A stretch of DNA of 6,625 bases, from NCBI GenBank assembly GCA_015233285.1, contig JADFYA010000214.1:1-6625 (forward strand), read 5' to 3'. Shown here one piece after another: positions 1 to 5,018 of this stretch. A program made the translations under genes and the position numbers. The stretch is from Deltaproteobacteria bacterium. Lineage in GTDB: Bacteria > Desulfobacterota > JADFXK01. Numbering within the stretch: the first letter of the stretch is position 1; every line of letters starts with the position of its first letter. The notes under the pieces were generated by a model, which made no database searches, was not told the DNA's origin, and saw nothing but the letters and a program-made list of their open reading frames with translations.

Positions 1-36
1 AAGAATTTTTAACACACGCAGCGTTGGTTTTCCTAC

Positions 37-76
37 TCGGCTATATGGGCTCCGCATGCGAAGCCCATATAGCCGA
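37..76. repeat. 40-nt near-perfect palindrome (hairpin)
   Basis: The arms at 37-51 and 62-76 are exact reverse complements over 15 bp (TCGGCTATATGGGCT and its complement). The centre at 53-60, CGCATGCG, is itself palindromic. Only the 52/61 pair breaks a 20-bp half-palindrome. There is no T-run directly after either arm, so a classical intrinsic terminator is not supported. It may be a REP-like intergenic element, a protein-binding palindrome, or a 3' hairpin of a gene left of the window. The structure is seen directly; any role is inferred. Confidence 0.8.
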
Positions 77-161
77 TCCCACCCACTCAACAGGCCCGGC
101 GGCAGGGGACGAAAAAGAAGAGGGGGGACGTCTTCAATATACGAGGGGTTACCAAACATAG

Positions 162-189
162 CCCAGGGTCAGCGAAGCGCCACCCTGGG
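162..189. repeat. Inverted repeat CCCAGGGT-N12-ACCCTGGG
   Basis: Two 8-bp arms at 162-169 and 182-189 are exact reverse complements around a 12-nt loop. The flank at 146-158 (GGGGTTACCAAAC) together with this hairpin resembles a palindromic unit that I recall as dispersed between genes in several environmental bacterial groups. It is probably one member of a dispersed repeat family. The arms are seen; the family assignment comes from memory and was not tested by a search. Confidence 0.6.
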
Positions 190-232
190 TACATGGTTCC
201 AATGCGCTCTGCACCCTTAAGTTGATGACATT

Positions 233-253
233 GGGTTACGGGTTACGGGTTAC
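233..253. repeat. Tandem heptamer (GGGTTAC)x3
   Basis: Three exact head-to-tail copies of GGGTTAC lie at 233-239, 240-246 and 247-253, followed by GG. A second small tandem, TTATGATAG/TTATGATAA, follows at 259-276. The region has no ORF with coding character. Such heptamer runs may arise by replication slippage or belong to a dispersed repeat. A degenerate heptamer run of related sequence in the opposite orientation lies at 382-402. Confidence 0.8.
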
Positions 254-381
254 GGAAATTATGATAGTTATGATAATGCCCCAGGCTTAGCCGAATATGA
301 GGGAAAATAATTTGTGTACTCCAATAGCAGCAGGGCGGAAGACAAGTGATAGCAACGCATCAAACGCACCGCATGACGCTC

Positions 382-402
382 AACCCGCAACACGCAACCC
401 GT
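382..402. repeat. Degenerate heptamer run, inverted relative to 233-253
   Basis: Three 7-nt units, AACCCGC, AACACGC and AACCCGT, run head to tail. The last is the reverse complement of ACGGGTT, which occurs inside the GGGTTAC array at 233-253, so the two runs face each other about 130 bp apart. The run touches the stop codon (402-404) of the minus-strand exported-protein gene and so lies directly at its 3' end. Confidence 0.55.
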
Positions 403-1013
403 TATTGTTTTGGTCCGGAGACGGAGATCATCCGCCACAATTTTTCCGAGAATGTCCGGTGTGAAGGATCAAAATTCGCGGTGCAGACTATTTTTAAGTA
501 TCGTGTCTTGATGGTTAAGCCCTTGATGGTCAAGAAAAGAATGACGTAGTTGTCGGTATCTTTTGTTGCGGTCTCGACCTGGGCCGGGCCGGTGTAACGG
601 GAGTAGATTTTGTTATCAGGAGAAGTATAAAAGGCTAAGGTGTTGCCGGAAAAGATCGTTTTACCGCCTTTTTCAGATAGGTTGCCAACCAATTTGATGG
701 TATCGATCCGCTTTGGCGAACCCAAATCCACCCCGATGGAAGCGTGATTGACCCCGAAGAAGACTTCTTCCAAAGGAACCCACAGATTGATCGGGGTGGA
801 TTCCGGCTGGGGGTCATTGAAGATAATCCCTGGGATGGACGGCAGCACATTGGGGTCACTGGTCGCCCGGTTTTCCGGGTCAGAGTCGGCCGACCAGCCA
901 GATGCCGGAAGACATACGCTAACGGATAGCAGGACATAAATCAGTGCCCTGATCAAAAGGGATTCTAACCGGTTATAGGGGAAATGCTTAATAGCTGAAT
1001 ATATATCTCGCAT
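402..1013 (-). CDS. Exported protein with discoidin-like (F5/8 type C) domain pattern
   Basis: This encodes a 203-residue protein of unknown specific role. Residues 1-18 form a basic n-region, about 19-38 a hydrophobic segment (LLIRALIYVLLSVSVCLPAS), and a polar stretch follows. This fits a Sec signal peptide, possibly cut after ASG at 37-39, or an N-terminal anchor; there is no good lipobox. Residues 92-200 read like a galactose-binding/discoidin beta-sandwich: SIGVDLGSPKRIDTIKL, then FYTSPDNKIY, then ITIK-type strands ending in RYLKIV and SVSG. Such domains often bind carbohydrate outside the cell. The start is taken at ATG 1013 because AAAGG lies 8 nt upstream; an upstream TTG at 1031 is less likely. 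It lies 216 nt downstream of asnB with its own possible weak promoter (TTGTCT at 1189-1184, 17 nt, TAAAGA at 1166-1161, both imperfect). The domain call is by pattern only; the protein is short and may be a fragment of a larger family. Confidence 0.7.
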   Translation of the reverse strand: MRDIYSAIKHFPYNRLESLLIRALIYVLLSVSVCLPASGWSADSDPENRATSDPNVLPSIPGIIFNDPQPESTPINLWVPLEEVFFGVNHASIGVDLGSPKRIDTIKLVGNLSEKGGKTIFSGNTLAFYTSPDNKIYSRYTGPAQVETATKDTDNYVILFLTIKGLTIKTRYLKIVCTANFDPSHRTFSEKLWRMISVSGPKQ

Positions 1014-1021
1014 GTAACCAA

Positions 1022-1026
1022 CCTTT
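1022..1026 (-). promoter_or_regulatory. Ribosome binding site deciding the start of the exported-protein gene
   Basis: On the minus strand, AAAGG (the end of a longer AAAAAGG) stands 8 nt before ATG 1013. This favours ATG 1013 over the in-frame TTG at 1031, which overlaps the purine run and has no Shine-Dalgarno sequence of its own. Confidence 0.5.
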
Positions 1027-1229
1027 TTCAAGCCGCGGCCCTATGTTGCCACAGGTGATAGCCGCTGGAAAATATTCTTGAGTTTGCCGGTCCACTCGAT
1101 TAGCCCATCGAACGCCGTAAGACTCTCTAACACCAAATTGCCGCACTTGTCGATAACAATTCTTTATCCGGGTTAGCCGGGTAAGACAATACTTTTTGCC
1201 GGCGGTGATCGGATTATCGGAACAAGGAT

Positions 1230-3140
1230 TCACGGCCGCAACTGCTCCAACGGCGCCTGGGGGTCAAACCCGTGAAAAAAAATGGCCAACCAGATTTCTA
1301 AAATCAACAACATCCATAATCGATGGCCGTGATTGACCCGGCCCGCCAGGTGTTCCTGGAACAACTGAATCACGCTCTCCGGTCTAAAGAACTCATTGAT
1401 TCCGGCGGCAGGATGTTCCAGGATCCTTTTGGCCGTAAGACCAAACCCACCCCGAAACCAGGCATCCAGAGGAATGGCGAATCCTTGCTTGGACCGATGA
1501 ATCACCTCCGGAGGCAGCAGGCGCTTGGCCAGACTCTTCAGCAGGCGTTTGTGCTGCCCTTGACTCACCTTATAATCCACCGGCAAAGAGGCCGTCAACT
1601 CGATCAGCCGGTGGTCGAGAAAGGGGGACCGGGTCTCCAGGCCATGGGCCATGGCCGCTATATCCATTTTAACCAACAGATCATCGGGTAAATATGTGTG
1701 TGTATCTATGTATAATATCTTCTCTACTACATTGGAAGAAGCCGCCTCAGCCTGAGCCAGGAGTTCTTCCATGTCTTCAACGTAATTGAATACACCTGGG
1801 ATAAGCCCTTCCCGGTAAAGGCCCTGTTTCCTCTCCGGAGTAAAAAAAATAGGAAAATATAATGACCTGGCCTCGGGAAACAGGAGACCGGTCCAGATCC
1901 GATGGAGTGGCCCCTGACCACCTTTTCCGGGATTGACCAGTCGCCGAAACTGGGACCTGATCCTGGCTCTGATGCTTCGAGGCAAACGGTGCCACCAGGC
2001 GGCCAGGGGATGAATCCGGTATTTGCCATAGCCACAGCACAATTCATCGCCGCCGTCTCCATTCAAAGCCACCGTCACCTCCTGCCGGACCTGCTGGGCC
2101 AGCCAAAAGGTAGGCAAAATTGATGAGTCGGCCATCGGTTCAGACAAGTGCCAGACGATTTTGGGCAAAACGGCCAGAGCATTCGGCTGAACCAGGAGCT
2201 CATGATGGTCGGTCTGATATCTATCGGCCACCATCTTGGCATAATCCGCTTCGTTGTATTCTTCTTCAGCAAAGCTGACGGAAAAAGTCTTGACCGGCCG
2301 GTGCCCGAGTTGAGCCATGACGGCCGTAACCAGGCTGGAATCCAGGCCGCCGGACAGCATCACCCCCAACGGGACGTCGCTGACCAACCGGCACTGGACG
2401 GCCTCGCTGAGAGATTGATAAACTTCGGCTTCCGCCTCCTCAAAGGTCAGGTTCCGTTTTATCGAATAGTCAATATCCCAGTAGCGATATACATTCGTCT
2501 GCCCTCGTTCACAAATCAGGGCGTGTCCCGGCGGCAGCTTGGAGATACCCTTAAACATAGTTTTGGGATGGGGTACGAATTGCCGGGCCAGGTATTGATC
2601 CAGGGCTGTCGGATCTATCTCCCGGTTAACTCCGGGGACCTCCAAAATGGCCTTAATCTCGGAGGCAAAGATGATGCCGTCCCGACTCAGATGATAAACC
2701 AGCGGCTTCTTGCCCAGGCGGTCCCTGGCCAGTAACAACCTGTCTTTGGTCGAATCATACACGGCCAGGGCAAACATTCCGCGCAGGTATTGAAGGCAAT
2801 CAAGACCATATTCCAAATAGCAGGCTAAAAGCACCTCGGTATCGGACCGGGTCTGGAAGTCATATTTGGCCTCCAGAGATTTTCTGAGCTCCAGGAAGTT
2901 GTAGATTTCACCATTGAAGACAAGCCACACAGTTCCATCGGGGCTGGCCATGGGTTGCCCGGCCCGGTCACTCAGATCGATCACGGATAGTCTCCGGTGT
3001 CCCAACCCAATGTGATCTTTATAATAGTATCCCTGGCCATCGGGCCCGCGATGAGCCAGCTTGTCGGCCATCCGGTGGATGACTTGCCGATCCACCGGCT
3101 TACCCGTTTTATAGTTGAATATTCCAGTGATGCCACACAC
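1230..3140 (-). CDS. asnB: Asparagine synthetase, glutamine-hydrolysing (full-length copy 1)
   Basis: This class II glutamine amidotransferase/synthetase makes asparagine, or amidates a related carboxylate, using glutamine and ATP in the cytoplasm. It has 636 residues, longer than E. coli AsnB (about 554). The start is GTG 3140, so that Cys2 becomes the N-terminal nucleophile (MCGITG); GGAG lies 9 nt upstream. The glutaminase domain covers about 1-190, with R50, the NGE motif at 76-78 and D100 in the expected places. The synthetase domain has the PP-loop SGGLDSS at 263-269 and GDGGDE at 361-366, then the conserved block MAHGLETRSPFLDH and a KQGFAIP motif near the C-terminus. One oddity is that GDGGDE is followed by LCCGY where many family members have an LF(A/G)GY-like sequence. 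It lies 30 nt downstream of the radical SAM gene, so they are probably co-transcribed. Long AsnB-like enzymes of this kind often serve surface polysaccharide or natural-product pathways, so free asparagine is not the only possible product. Residues 1-366 are duplicated at 5019-6115. Confidence 0.93.
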   Translation of the reverse strand: MCGITGIFNYKTGKPVDRQVIHRMADKLAHRGPDGQGYYYKDHIGLGHRRLSVIDLSDRAGQPMASPDGTVWLVFNGEIYNFLELRKSLEAKYDFQTRSDTEVLLACYLEYGLDCLQYLRGMFALAVYDSTKDRLLLARDRLGKKPLVYHLSRDGIIFASEIKAILEVPGVNREIDPTALDQYLARQFVPHPKTMFKGISKLPPGHALICERGQTNVYRYWDIDYSIKRNLTFEEAEAEVYQSLSEAVQCRLVSDVPLGVMLSGGLDSSLVTAVMAQLGHRPVKTFSVSFAEEEYNEADYAKMVADRYQTDHHELLVQPNALAVLPKIVWHLSEPMADSSILPTFWLAQQVRQEVTVALNGDGGDELCCGYGKYRIHPLAAWWHRLPRSIRARIRSQFRRLVNPGKGGQGPLHRIWTGLLFPEARSLYFPIFFTPERKQGLYREGLIPGVFNYVEDMEELLAQAEAASSNVVEKILYIDTHTYLPDDLLVKMDIAAMAHGLETRSPFLDHRLIELTASLPVDYKVSQGQHKRLLKSLAKRLLPPEVIHRSKQGFAIPLDAWFRGGFGLTAKRILEHPAAGINEFFRPESVIQLFQEHLAGRVNHGHRLWMLLILEIWLAIFFHGFDPQAPLEQLRP

Positions 3141-3650
3141 GACAATTTGCTCCGAATCCGGCCGTCCGAGTTATCTGGTCAATACATTTCCTTGACGGCC
3201 AACCGAATCGAGAAAAGGGATAGAGCAACAAGTTTTTTGAAGCCTGACCCGCCAACCTGAAGATCTAGCCAGGTCAACGGTAGCCTCATCCGGAACGGCT
3301 ATCCGGTCAATTCCGGCCTCTAGGGCCAGGGCCTCCAAGAGCCGGCCTTTCTTTCCCCGGGGCCGTTCACATCCCAGAGAGACGGGGGTATCAGGCAACA
3401 AGGACCGGCCCGCACCCAGGAGCTCGGCCAACTCTTCCAGGTCAGGCGGCGTGACGTCGGACATGGGTGTGCCCTTGAAAGGGGTCAGCACGACCAGTAC
3501 CGCCGCGGCCGGGCGATGGGCGGCGATGATTTGCCAGGCCTGATATTCTCCATTGATTTGCCCAAAATACAGCCCCGCCACAATATGCGGGACCATATCC
3601 AGGCCGGCTTCGGTCAAGGCGTCCAGGGTCCTTTTGATGTCGCTCAGCCC
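2044..3650. repeat. Segmental duplication, copy 1 (partner at 5019-6625)
   Basis: This segment aligns base for base with 5019-6625 at a constant offset of 2975 bp, without gaps. My hand count gives about 55 mismatches in 1607 bp. The left limit is sharp: homology starts at TCATCGCCGCCG, 2044 here and 5019 there. The right limit is not seen because the window ends at 6625. It covers the first 366 codons of asnB, the 30-nt spacer and the last 159 codons of the radical SAM gene. Confidence 0.95.
3150..3153 (-). promoter_or_regulatory. Shine-Dalgarno for asnB copy 1
   Basis: GGAG on the minus strand stands 9 nt before GTG 3140. It supports this GTG as the start, which the catalytic Cys at position 2 requires. 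The whole 30-nt spacer (3141-3170) is identical in the second copy (6116-6145), where the same GGAG lies at 6125-6128. Confidence 0.65.
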
Positions 3651-4196
3651 CCCGTCCAGCCGTAGAACCTCCCTGGCCGTGCGTTCGTCACCGACCACAT
3701 CGGTCAGCGCCTGGTCAACCCCGGCTTGTTTAAGCCGCCCGGCCGTTTGGGCCGTCATAATTCCGGTATGGATGGATACGATTAAGCCCGTTTCTTCTTT
3801 AACCGCCGCAATGGCATCGCAGAATCGGGCCCAGGGGACAACCCCGCGGGAATCCGATCCCCCTGATAGCAGGACCCCGATGTTTCCTTGAGCCGCCAAT
3901 TGTCGACAAGTGCTAATCAACCTCTCCGGTGTTTCAGCCGGGATCATCGGAATGAGTAACCGCCCCTGGCAATGTTGACAATTAAGCCGGCAATCCGGCC
4001 CAGTGATGGAAACGGCCGGATATTTTCCACGTTCCTGCCCATCTTTGATCATTCCGGGCAAATAAAAAGTAATCTCCCTGGATCCGATCTTCTTATCTGA
4101 GGGCGTCTGGTTAACTGTCATCCCGTGTTCCATTAAGGTTAAAAATTCATTGGCTGGATCGTAGAGTTGCTGCTTGGGCATCCAGTCACGATCCAA
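3171..4196 (-). CDS. Radical SAM protein, biotin-synthase-related type (copy 1)
   Basis: This is a radical S-adenosylmethionine enzyme whose substrate is unknown. In the 341-residue reading from TTG 4196, the [4Fe-4S] motif is C69-x3-C73-x2-C76 (CRLNCQHC) and the SAM-binding GG-type motif is LLSGGSDSRG at 109-118. The remainder alternates strands and helices as expected for a TIM barrel. C276 (LGCERPRG) and the pair C323-C324 (KTCCSI) could bind an auxiliary cluster. The style matches biotin-synthase-related proteins, a loose group that includes the LipS-type lipoyl synthases; this is from memory and uncertain. The start is unclear: TTG 4196, ATG 4181, ATG 4133 and ATG 4121 all lack a good ribosome site. 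The frame stays open upstream to a stop at 4316-4314 with protein-like sequence but no ATG, GTG or TTG. The gene ends 30 nt before asnB, so an operon is likely. Residues 183-341 are duplicated at 6146-6625. Confidence 0.85.
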   Translation of the reverse strand: MDRDWMPKQQLYDPANEFLTLMEHGMTVNQTPSDKKIGSREITFYLPGMIKDGQERGKYPAVSITGPDCRLNCQHCQGRLLIPMIPAETPERLISTCRQLAAQGNIGVLLSGGSDSRGVVPWARFCDAIAAVKEETGLIVSIHTGIMTAQTAGRLKQAGVDQALTDVVGDERTAREVLRLDGGLSDIKRTLDALTEAGLDMVPHIVAGLYFGQINGEYQAWQIIAAHRPAAAVLVVLTPFKGTPMSDVTPPDLEELAELLGAGRSLLPDTPVSLGCERPRGKKGRLLEALALEAGIDRIAVPDEATVDLARSSGWRVRLQKTCCSIPFLDSVGRQGNVLTR

Positions 4197-4305
4197 GGGG
4201 TGATCGCGCTCAAAGTCGGAGACACGTCGGACGACGGCTCCCAGGCAGTTTTTTACGGGACAAAAAATTTGGCTGGCTGACTTAGTTTCGGCTGAAACGG
4301 TCTGG

Positions 4306-5018
4306 TTATGGTTTTACTGCCGTATCCATCTCCCGGATGAACTGATCCAAAGAGGCGGCCGTAACTGCACTCTTAAGTAAGGCATCTAACATATCCAGAT
4401 CGCTTATGCACTCAATGGTTTGAAGTATTCCGGGGGGTAGGATTTCAAAACGTAATTTTACAATTTGGATAATATCCTGACGGGACTTCAGTACCACGCC
4501 CTCGAGCTTTCCCTCGAGCTTTCCCTCGAGCAGGCCCTCAAGCTTTCCTTCTACCAGGCCCTCAAGCTTTCCCTCAAGTAAGCAAGCCAGTCTGCCCCCT
4601 TTGTATTCTATTTCTCTGATAACCTCGTAGGCGGCTGATTCAATCATGATATCCCTCCTCCTGGAAATCAACTTTCCGGCCATTTCTTTGGACACCAGGC
4701 CGGCAAAAATGGCGGTAATGGTCAATAAATCAGCTTTGTCCTTTGTCGGCAAATGACTTTTATAGATTGACTTGTCTACTGCATCCAGGGCCTCGGCTCC
4801 ATGGCGCATTAAAGGGACCAGCGGCATCAGACAAACAGCCCCTCCGGCCATAATATCCTGCGCCTCAAGCTCATAAACTCGAATTAACCTAAATCGAAAT
4901 TGGACCTCACTGTCCTGGTATATTTCAGAAGCTCCGGCGGCCGGCAGCAGGAGAATGACACAGGAGATTACCTCCACATGATATTTTAACATGTATCGAT
5001 ACCGATATTCAAGCAACC
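4306..5018 (-). pseudogene. Rpn-like recombination-promoting nuclease, 5'-truncated
   Basis: This is the C-terminal part of an Rpn/PD-(D/E)XK 'putative transposase' family protein. The surviving part begins at RLLEYRYRYMLKYH, runs through FRLIRVYEL, LMPLVPLMRHG and ESAAYEVIREIEYKGG, then a (LEGx)7 linker, and ends with the typical tail LRFEILPPG...LDALLKSA...SLDQFIREM. In this family the metal-binding catalytic residues lie before the RLLEY block, so they are missing and nuclease activity is not expected. The open frame extends to ATG 5037, but codons 5037-5020 (METAAM) come from out-of-frame asnB sequence on the far side of the junction at 5018/5019. Translation is still possible: AGGAGGTGA at 5058-5050 precedes ATG 5037, and the frame overlaps the end of asnB copy 2 (stop at 5009) by 29 nt. 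It ends 109 nt before the radical SAM start used here. It is best read as debris of a tandem duplication; full members act in or influence RecA-independent recombination. Confidence 0.75.
4495..4578 (-). repeat. 7 x 12-nt coding repeat (LEGK/LEGL)
   Basis: Seven in-frame 12-nt units encode LEGK LEGL VEGK LEGL LEGK LEGK LEGV (residues 154-181 of the fragment's reading frame from ATG 5037). Three consecutive CTCGAG sites fall at 4501-4530. Glu-Gly-rich four-residue repeats between the core and the C-terminal helices are typical of the Rpn-like family, where they may form a flexible or helical linker. The near-identity of units at DNA level suggests recent expansion by slippage. Confidence 0.85.

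Larger units (their letters stand above)
1..401. other. Repeat-rich region without a gene
   Basis: No convincing coding sequence was found on either strand here. The plus-strand ORF at 346-549 overlaps the exported-protein gene antisense and has no coding features. What the region holds is two hairpins (37-76, 162-189), the heptamer tandem (233-253), a 9-bp tandem (259-276) and a degenerate heptamer run (382-402). It is the 3' flank of the minus-strand gene cluster, so it could hold transcription-ending structures, but none has the usual stem plus T-run. Confidence 0.6.

Noticed and set aside
346..549. 67-codon plus-strand ORF.
   Set aside because: It is antisense to the exported-protein gene, starts inside the repeat region, and shows no coding features.
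1161..1189. Possible promoter for the exported-protein gene (TTGTCT, 17 nt, TAAAGA, minus strand).
   Set aside because: The spacing is right, but the boxes match consensus at only about 4 of 6 and 3 of 6 positions, too weak to list as a feature.
988..1233. 81-codon minus-strand ORF starting at GTG 1233, overlapping the asnB stop by 4 nt.
   Set aside because: The stop-start overlap is tempting, but the sequence has no recognisable domain, no clear coding character, and runs over the ribosome site and start of the exported-protein gene.
1727..2062. Minus-strand ORF beginning METAAMNCAVAM within asnB copy 1.
   Set aside because: It is an alternative frame inside asnB. It uses the same accidental ATG as the chimeric Rpn ORF in copy 2 but leads to no recognisable protein.
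2148..2735. Long plus-strand ORFs opposite asnB in both copies (also 5123-5803) and opposite the radical SAM genes.
   Set aside because: They are antisense shadows of clear enzyme genes. Their conservation between copies is explained by the duplication.
4285..4298. Small hairpin GTTTC-GGCT-GAAAC between the Rpn-like fragment and the radical SAM gene, with a T-run further on (minus strand).
   Set aside because: The stem is only 5 bp and the T-run starts about 15-20 nt away, so it is not a credible intrinsic terminator.
4306..5018. Rpn-like fragment read as an intact transposable element.
   Set aside because: No terminal inverted repeats or target-site duplications are visible, and the catalytic core is absent. 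The boundary at 5018/5019 is explained by the segmental duplication.
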